Positions 36,913 through 45,267 of a stretch of DNA of 64,000 nucleotides are shown piece by piece. A program made the position numbers and the translations under genes. The notes under the pieces were generated by a model. It was not told the DNA's origin. It did no database searches and saw only the letters and a list, made by a program, of their open reading frames with translations. The stretch covers positions 1 to 64,000 of the forward strand of contig NZ_JALJVC010000009.1 in assembly GCF_022967985.1 (NCBI RefSeq), written 5' to 3'. The stretch is from Acinetobacter lwoffii. GTDB taxonomy: Bacteria; Pseudomonadota; Gammaproteobacteria; Pseudomonadales; Moraxellaceae. The stretch's first letter is position 1; every line of letters begins with the position of its first letter.

Positions 36913-37591
36913 ATTTTTTTTCTACCTCAGCCTGATTTAAATGAGTGATTAAATCTGTTAATTGGTGCAGCATCGGGTAATTACAAGTCTGGCGTGCTAC
37001 TTTGGCTGAAGAGGGTTGCTGGATGCTGAACAGGTTCTGAATGCCATAGGTTTGGGCCCCATTCAGGACTTTTTCAGTATCATCAATAAAATAAGCATGT
37101 GCAGGATCAAATGGATGCAGTGAATTCAGGCCTTGCCAGAATTCGACAAATTCTTTGGCATGCCCAATCGTTTCTGAGCTGACGATGACATCGAAATAAT
37201 CTCTTAAATTCAAGTGATCCAGTTTAAAGGCTAGACCTGCGCAGTCAGCATTGGTGGCCAGCCAGATTGGATAGCCATTATTTTTAAGATAATCGAGTAA
37301 TTCAAGACAATGAGGGCGCAAGGCGACTTTATCTTTATGTTCAATTTGCATCGCCAGAACATCGACTTCGACTTTAGCCGTCCAGAAGCGTGAAGAGTAC
37401 CAGTTTAAGGTATGATTATGTTCCTGATAGAATGCATAGAGTGTCGCCTGGCTGTGTTCCAGGCTACAGCCATGTGTGGCAGCATAACGCACAGGCAATA
37501 ACTCGTTCCAGATGAAATCGTCGTAGGCAAGATCAAGTAAAGTGCCATCCATATCGAAAATTATGGTAGGTTTTTCAGAGCATTTTGACAT
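36905..37591 (-). CDS. yrfG: HAD-family GMP/IMP nucleotidase YrfG-like
   Basis: This is a haloacid-dehalogenase-type phosphatase of 228 residues with the start at MSKCSEKPTIIFDMDG. Motif I is DMDGTLLDL with the nucleophile Asp, motif II is ATNAD, and motif IV is FIDDTEKVL. E. coli YrfG (222 residues) dephosphorylates purine nucleotides and lies next to hslR as here, so the name rests on motifs plus gene order. A longer frame running into the divergent cysQ gene is not credible. Its ATG is only 13 bases from the cysQ ATG, and no ribosome site is visible. Confidence 0.85.
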   Translation of the reverse strand: MSKCSEKPTIIFDMDGTLLDLAYDDFIWNELLPVRYAATHGCSLEHSQATLYAFYQEHNHTLNWYSSRFWTAKVEVDVLAMQIEHKDKVALRPHCLELLDYLKNNGYPIWLATNADCAGLAFKLDHLNLRDYFDVIVSSETIGHAKEFVEFWQGLNSLHPFDPAHAYFIDDTEKVLNGAQTYGIQNLFSIQQPSSAKVARQTCNYPMLHQLTDLITHLNQAEVEKKYA

Positions 37592-37604
37592 ATTTAGGTT
37601 TTCT

Positions 37605-38456
37605 ATGTTTAAAGCAACAGCAGCACCACAAGATCCAATGATTTTGCAGTTTGTGCCCATTTTGACACAAGCCTGTGAAATTTTGCGAGAAGAATATCAG
37701 CGTTATTGTTCTGGTGCGGCTTTTGATGTCATCAAAAAAAATGATAATTCTCCGGTGACTCAGGCAGATTTTCGGGTCAATACTTATCTGACCCAGGCTT
37801 TGGCAGAGATTTCCAGCTTGCCTTTACTGTCTGAAGAAGGACAGGAACATGAACGCCGCTCATGGTCAGAATTCTGGTTACTGGATCCGCTAGATGGTAC
37901 CAAGGAATTTCTGCACCAGCGCCCCGAATTTACCATTAATTTGAGTCTGGTCAGAGGCAGTTTGACCACTTTTGCCATATTGGCGGTTCCGGAGCAGCAA
38001 CTGATTTATTTCTGTCCTGAGCAGGGCTTGCCTTATAAATATGATATCCAAAAGATGACATGGTTTGCTTATGAAATGCTTGAAACTACTAAAATGATTG
38101 CTGTGGGATTGAGCCAAAGTAGCCAGCAGAAACCGAAATATACCGAGTATTTGCAAAGTCTGGCTAAGCTCACTGACTACACCGAATTTAAAGCGGGCAG
38201 CGCTTATAAATTTTGCATGATGCTGGAAGATCAGGTAGACATCTATCCACGTTTTCATCCGACCTCGGAATGGGATACCAGCGCTGGTCAATGTATGCTC
38301 GAACGGATTGGTGGTGGTCTGGTTGATTTAGAAGGTCGTCCATTTATTTATAATCATCGGGATACCTTGCTGAACGGTGGATTCATTGCTTATAAAAATA
38401 ATGATATGAAAATTATTGCATTGCAGGCAGTGTCTGACATGCAGGCCGAGCATTGA
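37605..38456 (+). CDS. cysQ: 3'(2'),5'-bisphosphate nucleotidase CysQ
   Basis: CysQ hydrolyses adenosine 3',5'-bisphosphate (PAP), a by-product of sulfate assimilation. This 283-residue member of the inositol monophosphatase family has the metal-binding LLSEEG and DPLDGTKEF motifs and the C-terminal WDTSAGQCMLERIGG. The start at MFKATAAPQDP is the first ATG outside yrfG; a later ATG 11 codons downstream is possible. It diverges from yrfG with only 13 bases between start codons, so at least one promoter must lie within the other gene. Confidence 0.93.
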   Translation: MFKATAAPQDPMILQFVPILTQACEILREEYQRYCSGAAFDVIKKNDNSPVTQADFRVNTYLTQALAEISSLPLLSEEGQEHERRSWSEFWLLDPLDGTKEFLHQRPEFTINLSLVRGSLTTFAILAVPEQQLIYFCPEQGLPYKYDIQKMTWFAYEMLETTKMIAVGLSQSSQQKPKYTEYLQSLAKLTDYTEFKAGSAYKFCMMLEDQVDIYPRFHPTSEWDTSAGQCMLERIGGGLVDLEGRPFIYNHRDTLLNGGFIAYKNNDMKIIALQAVSDMQAEH

Positions 38457-38518
38457 GCAAAATTCTGAGCGTGTTATAGTGGTGCTTAACCTATTACCAA
38501 TCCAGAGTTGGCTGTAAC

Positions 38519-39259
38519 GTGTCCCTGAAACTGCTTCCACCGAGTATGTTGAGTGCAATTGATTTATTGCCTGATGTACAAACGCCTGTCACCTTATTCA
38601 CACGGCATTCGATTCGTGAGGAGGTTCCGGGTCAAGGTTTGGCAGGCTATGATCTGCAACTGACCAATCAGGGGCGGGATCTGGCGCAAGAGTGGGGGGC
38701 TTATCTGGCTGATCAAACCGATCGCGTGATTCATCACTGTATTTCGAGTCCGATTCAGCGTTGTATTGATACCGCTGCATTGATGATTGAAGGGGCAGAT
38801 GCGGTTACCCCTGAGCAGAATACCCATCGTATTGAAATTATTGAACAGGGACTTCTGGTGGAGCCTGGTAGCTTTGTACTGGATATTCAAAAAGCTGGAC
38901 CTTATTTCGCCAAGCAGGGTGCGCTCGGTTTCATTAACAGTTTTGTCAATAATGCCTTGCCGGGGATGAAACAGCCGATTCATGGCGTGGTGGATGTACT
39001 GGAACTGATTTACAACACCCATCCGCAAAATAAATATGGGCTGAGTTTGGCTGTCAGCCACGATACTATTCTCGCAGCCATGATTGCAGTGATGTCTGGG
39101 CGTCAGGACGTCAGTCGGGAAGACTGGCCGAAAATGATGGAAGGTCTGTTTGTCTGGTTTGAGGGTGATGTATTCTTGGAATCTAAGCTGAAATGGATCT
39201 GGCGCGGTCAGGTACATGAACTGGATATTGCTGATTTTAAACGTTCCCAACTTTCTTAA
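38519..39259 (+). CDS. Histidine phosphatase-like protein
   Basis: This 246-residue protein of the histidine phosphatase superfamily has the catalytic RH motif in LFTRHSIREE, the phosphate-binding SSPIQRCIDTA, and a second His in AVSHDTILAAMI. The split of these motifs is closer to the acid-phosphatase branch than to phosphoglycerate mutase. The substrate is unknown. The frame opens with GTG; an ATG nine codons later (MLSAIDLLPDVQ) is a reasonable alternative. It lies 62 bases after cysQ on the same strand and ends at a good terminator. Confidence 0.8.
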   Translation: MSLKLLPPSMLSAIDLLPDVQTPVTLFTRHSIREEVPGQGLAGYDLQLTNQGRDLAQEWGAYLADQTDRVIHHCISSPIQRCIDTAALMIEGADAVTPEQNTHRIEIIEQGLLVEPGSFVLDIQKAGPYFAKQGALGFINSFVNNALPGMKQPIHGVVDVLELIYNTHPQNKYGLSLAVSHDTILAAMIAVMSGRQDVSREDWPKMMEGLFVWFEGDVFLESKLKWIWRGQVHELDIADFKRSQLS

Positions 39260-39275
39260 ATGAAAATATTCTTTC

Positions 39276-39308
39276 AAAACTCAATTGTTCGCAGCAGTTG
39301 AGTTTTTT
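39276..39308 (+). terminator. Terminator of the histidine phosphatase gene
   Basis: AAAACTCAA pairs with TTGAGTTTT across a 13-base loop that can extend the stem, followed by more T. Confidence 0.8.
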
Positions 39309-39497
39309 ATTGGGGAGTTAGGAATTATGAAGATGGTGTGGCCTTTCATATTGACCATTCAATAAAAGTCAGTCTAAAACGATAAAAATAAATTTTAAAC
39401 TGCACCTTTTTACATTTATAGGGTGAAAATTCAATAATGTAAGTATAAAAATTATCTATGCTTAATAAATATAGAAATATTCATCTTGAGGAAAATT

Positions 39498-39623
39498 ATG
39501 AAAGTTATCACAATTTTTAGCCTGATCGCGATTTTGGGTTTAACCGCATGTCAAAAGCGGGACACTGACAATACGAAACAGGATAAAACCACTTCGCCAT
39601 CTTCTATGGATAAAGATCAATAA
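39498..39623 (+). CDS. Tiny lipoprotein (41 residues)
   Basis: A 41-residue precursor too short for most gene finders: MKVITIFSLIAILGLTAC gives a clean lipoprotein signal with lipobox LTAC and lipidated Cys18, followed by a 23-residue charged, Asp/Lys/Ser-rich tail. A GAGGAAAATT ribosome site lies just before the ATG. Small entericidin-like lipoproteins have this form, but no function can be assigned. It sits alone between the histidine phosphatase gene and rpsT. Confidence 0.7.
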   Translation: MKVITIFSLIAILGLTACQKRDTDNTKQDKTTSPSSMDKDQ

Positions 39624-39748
39624 TCTAAAAGAGAGGGAGATTCAGGTTTTTATCTCACAGTATCGCATTGACTGGATGAGTGCTGTCTAAACAAATTATT
39701 TTTCTGAATGAGTCATTATATTTTTTAGTTTCTTCAAATTCCAGACAC

Positions 39749-39776
39749 AAAAAAAGCCCTAAAAAGGGCTTTTTTC
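39749..39776. terminator. Terminator of rpsT
   Basis: AAAAAGCCCT closes on AAAA and pairs with AGGGCTTTTT. It ends rpsT on the minus strand and could also stop transcripts from the tiny lipoprotein gene. Confidence 0.92.
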
Positions 39777-39784
39777 ATTTGCGA

Positions 39785-40054
39785 TTAGTTAGAAGCTAGT
39801 GCTTTAACTTGCGCGTTCAAGCGGCTCTTATGACGAGCTGCTTTGTTTTTATGGATGATGCCTTTGTCAGCCATACGGTCGATTACTGGAACAAGCGATT
39901 TGTACGCTTCAGTAGCAACTGCATAGTCATTAGTGCTGATAGCAGCTAATGTACGTTTAAGATAGGTACGAACCATAGAACGCAAGCTTGCGTTGTGTTT
40001 GCGTGCTTTAACGTTTTGACGAGCACGTTTTTTAGCTTGAGCAGAGTTTGCCAC
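39785..40054 (-). CDS. rpsT: 30S ribosomal protein S20
   Basis: S20 binds 16S rRNA early in 30S assembly. The 89-residue, Lys/Arg/Ala-rich protein begins [20 protein letters not shown], characteristic of the family, and ends [16 protein letters not shown]. The start codon is GTG behind an AAGGAG site. E. coli rpsT likewise uses a non-AUG (UUG) start, tied there to autoregulation by S20. It stands alone and diverges from the oxidoreductase gene at 40269. Confidence 0.97.
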   Translation of the reverse strand: MANSAQAKKRARQNVKARKHNASLRSMVRTYLKRTLAAISTNDYAVATEAYKSLVPVIDRMADKGIIHKNKAARHKSRLNAQVKALASN

Positions 40055-40268
40055 TCGTGCACTCCTTGAAATAGATTGGTCTGGGCGGGCTGAAACTCAA
40101 CTGAAAACCAACATCAGAGGAATTATCACCAGCCCGTAAACAAGTGCCATATTTTGATTAAACTAAGCACCGAAGTCAAGTCTTGACATGCTTTGACAAC
40201 ATTTTAGATGCAGAAAAATTCTAAAGAAAACGTTAGATTAGTATTCCACCTAGGAGATCGTATAAAAA

Positions 40269-40934
40269 ATGACTAAATCACTGACTCATCCCATCGTGAT
40301 AGGTGCCACCGGCTTGGTGGGAAAACAACTGATAAAACGTTTGCAAGATGAGCCGACTTGCCAGCAGATTACTGCAGTGGTCAGAAAACATCAAAATGAT
40401 CTGGATGCTTTGGATAAAGTTCAACAACTGGTACTGGAAGATTTCCTGATGTTGAATGATCAGGATGTTAGTAAGCATAGCCATGGTTTTAGCTGCCTGG
40501 GCAGCACCATGAAAAAGGCCGGATCCAAACAGGCATTTTATAGTATTGACTATACCATAAATGCTCACTTTGCAGAGCTGTTACAACAAACTTCAGCGCA
40601 TTACCTGTTGCTGAGTGCAATGGGTGCCGATTCCCAATCGCATTTTTACTATAATCGGGTCAAAGGTGAGCTGGAAGAATATGTACAAACATTGACTCTG
40701 GACAGAATCAGCCTGATTCGACCTTCATTGCTCATTGGTGAACGTCCAGAGCAGCGTTTTTTGGAAGATATCGCGCAGCAGGTTTACCACAAAGTATCGC
40801 GTTTTATTCCGGATAGTTTTGCGTATAAGCCAGTGACAGCCGAGCAGGTGGCTCATACTATGGTCGAGGCCGCGCTAACTCAGACGGTAAAATTTGAAAT
40901 TTATGATAATTTACGCATACAAAAAATGAAATGA
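40269..40934 (+). CDS. NAD(P)-binding Rossmann protein, HTATIP2/TIP30-like
   Basis: This is a 221-residue atypical short-chain dehydrogenase/epimerase-like protein. The nucleotide-binding glycine motif is VIGATGLVGKQLIKRL at the N-terminus. The middle holds CLGSTMKKAGSK, DYTINAHFAELLQQT and LLLSAMGADSQSHFYYNRVKGELE with a Tyr-x-x-x-Lys catalytic pair (YNRVK), and the C-terminus IRPSLLIGERPEQR. This is the pattern of the NAD(P)-binding family related to human TIP30. The reaction is unknown. rraA follows after 12 bases and is probably cotranscribed. Confidence 0.82.
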   Translation: MTKSLTHPIVIGATGLVGKQLIKRLQDEPTCQQITAVVRKHQNDLDALDKVQQLVLEDFLMLNDQDVSKHSHGFSCLGSTMKKAGSKQAFYSIDYTINAHFAELLQQTSAHYLLLSAMGADSQSHFYYNRVKGELEEYVQTLTLDRISLIRPSLLIGERPEQRFLEDIAQQVYHKVSRFIPDSFAYKPVTAEQVAHTMVEAALTQTVKFEIYDNLRIQKMK

Positions 40935-40946
40935 GGGGAAAACACC

Positions 40947-41456
40947 GTGTCTACAGCAGCATTTGTTACCTGTGACTTGTTAGATGATCATCCAGAATTA
41001 GAGCTTCAGGTGGTGACACCTTGCCTGGACGGTAAATTTTTTAAGAGTTATGGGGCGCGCAAAACCTTTGGCGGTCAGATTGTGACAGTAAAATGTTTTG
41101 AAGATAACTCGCGGGTGAAAGAGTTGTTGGCCACAGATGGAACAGGCAAGGTCCTGGTCGTAGATGGCGGTGCATCCATGCGCTGTGCCTTGATGGGTGA
41201 CCTGATTGCAGAATCAGCGGTAAAAAATCACTGGAATGGCGTAATTATTTATGGTTGCGTTCGTGATGTCGATGCGATTGCTGAACTTGATCTTGGTGTG
41301 CATGCATTGGCGGCTATTCCGCAAAAGAGCAACCGCAAGGGTGTGGGTGAAGTTGATATCTCTCTCTGTTTTGGTGGTGTCACGTTTAATGCAGGCGAGT
41401 ATGTCTATGCAGACAATAATGGTATTGTGGTGTCTAAAACAGCATTAGTGGCTTAA
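40947..41456 (+). CDS. rraA: Ribonuclease E activity regulator RraA
   Basis: RraA forms a trimeric ring that in E. coli binds RNase E and restrains RNA decay. The 169-residue protein shows FKSYGARKTFGGQIVTVKCFED, VVDGGASMRCALMGD, VIIYGCVRDVDAI and ADNNGIVVSK, all typical (E. coli 161 residues). Related folds serve as oxaloacetate decarboxylase/aldolase, so a metabolic role is an alternative. It starts at GTG after GAGGGG and follows the Rossmann-protein gene closely. Confidence 0.92.
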   Translation: MSTAAFVTCDLLDDHPELELQVVTPCLDGKFFKSYGARKTFGGQIVTVKCFEDNSRVKELLATDGTGKVLVVDGGASMRCALMGDLIAESAVKNHWNGVIIYGCVRDVDAIAELDLGVHALAAIPQKSNRKGVGEVDISLCFGGVTFNAGEYVYADNNGIVVSKTALVA

Positions 41457-41573
41457 TCGGCCGGAATCTGCATTTCTGCATGAAAGAATAACAACAAAAC
41501 TTATCTGTACCCTGAAAGACAGGATGCCTAGATTCTGTCTTTCATTCATATAAAACAAAAATAGGAAAATACT

Positions 41574-42356
41574 ATGTTGAGTCATCAAATTAAAGTTGTA
41601 CAAGCTTTGGCCTCTTCAATCGCTGAAGGTGGACGTGGGATGGTGGGTACACCGTTTCCAAATCAGCCTGAAAAAGCCTTGAAGCTCTATGAATACGAGG
41701 GTTCACCATTTTGTCGTCGGGTGCGTGAAGTCATGACCTTGCTAAATCTGGATTATGAAGTTTATCCATGTCCACGAGGGGGTACTCATTTCCGTCCTGA
41801 GGTGCAGCAATTGGGTGGAAAACTGCAATTTCCTTTTTTAGTTGATGAAAATACCGGTGATCGACTCTATGAGTCTCAGGATATTATCGATCATCTGTTC
41901 AAGCATTATGGCAAAACTGGCAAAACTCCCAAGAAATATGCTCACTATCCTAAAATTCCAGTGGCTGCAATTGCGGGAACCGTCCTCAATGGTTTACGCG
42001 GCGGAATGGTGAATCCCAAGATTAAGGATCGGCCAACACCTGAACTGTTATTAGAATTATGGGGCTTTGAGGCCAGTCCTTATACCCGAATTGTACGCGC
42101 CGTTTTGAGTGAACTGGAAGTGCCGTTTGTTTTTCATAATGTCGCTAAAGAGCGCTGGCAAGATTATGGACCGGCCAAATTGCGTTTAAAACCGGGAAAA
42201 TATGAACCACTACCAGGCGGTAAGCGTGAACATTTGTTTGAAATGATGGGAAATAATATTCAGCTTCCCTATCTGGTCGATCCAAATACAGATACCAAAA
42301 TGTTTGAATCGGCTGAGATTGTGAAATATTTAAAACAGCAATACGGTACTGCTTAA
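41574..42356 (+). CDS. Protein with two glutathione S-transferase N-terminal domains
   Basis: This 260-residue protein contains two tandem thioredoxin-fold GST N-terminal domains and no obvious GST C-terminal helical domain. The first is at ~34-110 (YEYEGSPFCRRVREVMTLL, with Cys; later FPFLVDENTGDRLYESQDII) and the second at ~160-258 (GFEASPYTRIVRAVLSELE; later LPYLVDPNTDTKMFESAEIV). The first keeps a catalytic-like cysteine (SPFC), while the second has Thr there. Substrate and role are unknown; plausible roles are redox or conjugation chemistry. Confidence 0.8.
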   Translation: MLSHQIKVVQALASSIAEGGRGMVGTPFPNQPEKALKLYEYEGSPFCRRVREVMTLLNLDYEVYPCPRGGTHFRPEVQQLGGKLQFPFLVDENTGDRLYESQDIIDHLFKHYGKTGKTPKKYAHYPKIPVAAIAGTVLNGLRGGMVNPKIKDRPTPELLLELWGFEASPYTRIVRAVLSELEVPFVFHNVAKERWQDYGPAKLRLKPGKYEPLPGGKREHLFEMMGNNIQLPYLVDPNTDTKMFESAEIVKYLKQQYGTA

Positions 42357-42399
42357 AGTAGACAGCTCGTATAACTTCAAAAGATTTTCTATCTTGAAC

Positions 42400-42429
42400 T
42401 GCCATCTGCTAAACAGATGGCATTTTTTA
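42400..42429 (+). terminator. Terminator of the double GST-N gene
   Basis: TGCCATCTG closes on CTAAA and pairs with CAGATGGCA, followed by TTTTTTA. Confidence 0.92.
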
Positions 42430-42578
42430 TGTCTATGATATGGAAAACGGGCGTAAGCGTTTCTCGCTGCTTAAAACTTCAGATAATAAAAAATAAATAA
42501 ATCATGATTTTTAGTGTGATTTTGTTTATATTTTAATCTTAAAGGGGATATATAAAAATAAATATAAGGGGCGTACTT

Positions 42579-43262
42579 ATGACAGCATCGGAGGCAGTCT
42601 TGCCAGTACCAGTATTAATCGTTGAAGATGAATATGTCATCCAGCGCCGTTTAAAAATCATATTAAGCAATCTAGGTTATCAGGATGACGTTCTGTTATT
42701 TGCCAATACGGTGAAAGAAGCATATGCCGTTTTGCAGCAACAGCCGATTGCACTGGCCTTAGTAGATTTGGGTTTACCGGATGGAAGTGGCATTTCAATT
42801 ATTGAAAAAATCCGCGAACAGGACGCACAAGCGCTGATTCTAGTGGTGTCTGCCTGGAGTACACAGGATAGTCTGTTTAGCGCAATTCAGGCTGGTGCGA
42901 CCGGTTATGTGCTTAAAGAGCGCGATGATGTGGAAGTCGCCTTGGCTATTCGCAGTATTTTGCGTGGCGGTGCACCGATTGATCCCTTTGTTGCTCGTGA
43001 AATTTTAAAACAGATTTCTATTCCCACCATTTCAGCAACAATAGAGCAAAACAGGTCAGCTGCGGATCAGGAAATGCTGACACAGCGTGAGCAGGAAATC
43101 CTGTCCTTGGTTGCGCAAGGTCTGAGTAATCGTGAAATTGCCGAGCAGCTCTATGTGTCGCGCTATACCGTCGAAAGTCATATCAAGCATATTTACCGGA
43201 AACTTTCGGTCAGTAAACGTACTAAGGCAGTCAGTACCGCACGGTACTTGGGAATTCTGTAA
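42579..43262 (+). CDS. NarL/FixJ-type response regulator
   Basis: This 227-residue response regulator has a receiver domain with acidic pocket Glu16/Asp17 and phosphorylatable Asp63 (LALVDLGLPDGSG), followed by a LuxR-type helix-turn-helix (LTQREQEILSLVAQGLSNRE and VSRYTVESHIKHIYRKL) that should bind DNA as a dimer. AGGGGCG precedes the ATG. The stop codon overlaps the start of the downstream histidine kinase by one base (TAATG), so the two form a coupled two-component system. Targets are not evident; no obvious regulated gene adjoins. Confidence 0.92.
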   Translation: MTASEAVLPVPVLIVEDEYVIQRRLKIILSNLGYQDDVLLFANTVKEAYAVLQQQPIALALVDLGLPDGSGISIIEKIREQDAQALILVVSAWSTQDSLFSAIQAGATGYVLKERDDVEVALAIRSILRGGAPIDPFVAREILKQISIPTISATIEQNRSAADQEMLTQREQEILSLVAQGLSNREIAEQLYVSRYTVESHIKHIYRKLSVSKRTKAVSTARYLGIL

Positions 43263-45184
43263 TGTCATCTGGCTGTTCCAGAAGTAGCAAGCAGCAGCGA
43301 CTGAAATGGATGGGCGTTTTTGTCCTGTGCATCTGGCTCTGTCTGTTCTGTAGGATGAGTCAGGCACAAAGCCATTTTCAGATTAATGATCTTTGTCAGG
43401 TGAAGATCGACTATATTCAGAAGGTTCAGGCTCAGGATCCTACCGAGATGCCGAAATCGGGCTGGCAAAGCGTACGTTTGCCGGATAACTGGCAGAACAA
43501 CTGGAAGAGTTATCATGGGGGTGCTTGGTACAAGATCGTCTGGCGTTGGTCATGTCAGGACAACATCCGCCTTGCAGAACCGGTTGCCTTTTCTATTGAT
43601 TATATTAATTCGGCAGGTGCCGTGTTCCTGAATGGTGACTTGCTTTGGTCTGACCGGAACTTGCAAGAGCCCTTGTCAAAAAGCTGGAATATGCCGCGTT
43701 ACTGGGTTTTCCCGATTAGCGGTTTGCGTAAAGACAGTAATGAAATCCTGATTTACGTAAATGGCTACAGTTTCCAAAGCGCGGGCCTGGGCAATATTCA
43801 ATTTAATAATGTACTGGTGAATAGCCAGCAGTATCTAGGCAAAATCTGGGATCGCCGTACTGTATTTCAGATCAATATGATTTTCTCGGCCACGATTGGG
43901 CTGATCTGTTTCATTATCTGGTTATTCCGGCGTTCAGAAACCACTTTTGGCTGGTTGGCACTCAGTTCACTGTTATGGATTTTGTTTATTTCCAATGTGC
44001 TCACGACAGAAAACTTTCCATTTCGCTCCACGATTTCGGCAAGTAAAGCCAACATGCTTTTTTTTGTTGCCTATATCCATTGCTTCTGTCTGTATCTGAT
44101 CCGCTTTGTAAAACAGAAATTTAAGCAGTTGGAGCGAGGATTTATTCTGGTCAGCGTTCTGTCTAGCTTACTGGTTATGATCAGTCCCTTGGATTATCTG
44201 GAGCAGGTATTGGGTGGAGTGTTTATCTTCTATGTATTGCTCTTTGTCAGTTGTACTGTGTATATCAGCTATCAGGCCATCAAAACCCGAAATGGAGAAT
44301 ATCTCTTCCTGACGTTGTGTCTTTGGGGGATTCTGCTGTGTGTAGTCATTGACCTGATCATGTTGAACCAAACCACGGTCAATGAGTTTTCACCTTTATC
44401 TCCCTATACCTCACCAATTATTACCTTGTTTGTCGTGCTGATTATGGGCACACGCCTGAATCGTAATGTCAGGAAAATCGAAAAATTTAATACCCAGTTA
44501 GAACGTAAAGTCCAGCAGGTCAGTGCTGACCTGAATAAAAGCCTGAGCGATAAACATCAATTGGAGCTGACCAATGTTCGTCTGCAAGAGCGGATTAATC
44601 TGTCACATGAACTGCATGACGGGTTGGGAGGGTCTATTGTCCGTTCCATGATTCTGGTGGATCAAAGTAGCGAAACAGTTTCTAAACAGCAGTTTCTTTC
44701 CATGCTGAAACTGCTCAGAGATGATCTCAGACAAATCATTGACAGTGGTTCATCTATTGAAAATAAAGTCCCACAAACGCCGGTACTCTGGATCGCACCG
44801 GTACGTTATCGTTTTACCCAGCTGATGGAAGAAATGGGGATTGTAGTTGAATGGTCATTTCCAAAAGTCTGGCAGCGTGAACCGACGGCATTACAGTGTT
44901 TGACCTTGATCCGAGTAGTCGAAGAAAGTCTGACCAATATCATTAAGCATAGTCAGGCCAGTCAGGTAAAAGTCAGTCTGGAATATTCCCAGCCACATCA
45001 GCTTACCCTGAGTATTCAGGATAATGGCATCGGTTTCGATGCTGACATGGTGCAAAAAAATGGTCTGAGTATTGGAATGCGCAGCATGAAAATGCGGGTT
45101 GAGCGCATGGGAGGATTGTTCCAGATTGAATCTGAACAAGGAAATACGCTGATTCGGGTGGTACTGGAACTTTATCAGCCTTAA
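43262..45184 (+). CDS. 7TMR-DISM-type sensor histidine kinase
   Basis: This 640-residue membrane kinase has a signal-like N-terminal helix (~17-36), then a periplasmic galactose-binding-like domain (~40-190, with WQSVRLPDNWQNNW and GGAWYKIVWRWS) of the 7TMR-DISM extracellular type, then about seven membrane helices (~205-405). A cytoplasmic coiled coil follows, then a HisKA_3 dimerisation domain with His452 (LSHELHDGLGG) and a HATPase domain (TNIIKHSQASQVKV, DNGIGFD, GLSIGMRSM). Such DISM domains are thought to sense carbohydrate-like or other small ligands; the signal here is unknown. It partners with the response regulator just upstream. Confidence 0.9.
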   Translation: MSSGCSRSSKQQRLKWMGVFVLCIWLCLFCRMSQAQSHFQINDLCQVKIDYIQKVQAQDPTEMPKSGWQSVRLPDNWQNNWKSYHGGAWYKIVWRWSCQDNIRLAEPVAFSIDYINSAGAVFLNGDLLWSDRNLQEPLSKSWNMPRYWVFPISGLRKDSNEILIYVNGYSFQSAGLGNIQFNNVLVNSQQYLGKIWDRRTVFQINMIFSATIGLICFIIWLFRRSETTFGWLALSSLLWILFISNVLTTENFPFRSTISASKANMLFFVAYIHCFCLYLIRFVKQKFKQLERGFILVSVLSSLLVMISPLDYLEQVLGGVFIFYVLLFVSCTVYISYQAIKTRNGEYLFLTLCLWGILLCVVIDLIMLNQTTVNEFSPLSPYTSPIITLFVVLIMGTRLNRNVRKIEKFNTQLERKVQQVSADLNKSLSDKHQLELTNVRLQERINLSHELHDGLGGSIVRSMILVDQSSETVSKQQFLSMLKLLRDDLRQIIDSGSSIENKVPQTPVLWIAPVRYRFTQLMEEMGIVVEWSFPKVWQREPTALQCLTLIRVVEESLTNIIKHSQASQVKVSLEYSQPHQLTLSIQDNGIGFDADMVQKNGLSIGMRSMKMRVERMGGLFQIESEQGNTLIRVVLELYQP

Positions 45185-45211
45185 GTGGCTAGAATTTTAG
45201 ACTCTGAAAAT

Positions 45212-45240
45212 AAAAGAGGATCATGTGATCCTCTTAAAAT
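45212..45240. terminator. Hairpin between convergent kinase and roxA genes
   Basis: A perfect 10-bp stem (AAGAGGATCA/TGATCCTCTT) has a 2-base loop. Its flanks are A/T-rich rather than long T-runs, so it may terminate both strands, with moderate strength. Confidence 0.7.
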
Positions 45241-45267
45241 TATTGCTTAAATAGAGCCTTGGAAAGC

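Noticed and set aside
38594-39277. 227-codon ORF antisense to the histidine phosphatase gene
   Set aside because: The plus-strand frame carries clear phosphatase motifs; the antisense frame has no family character and is a codon-bias shadow.
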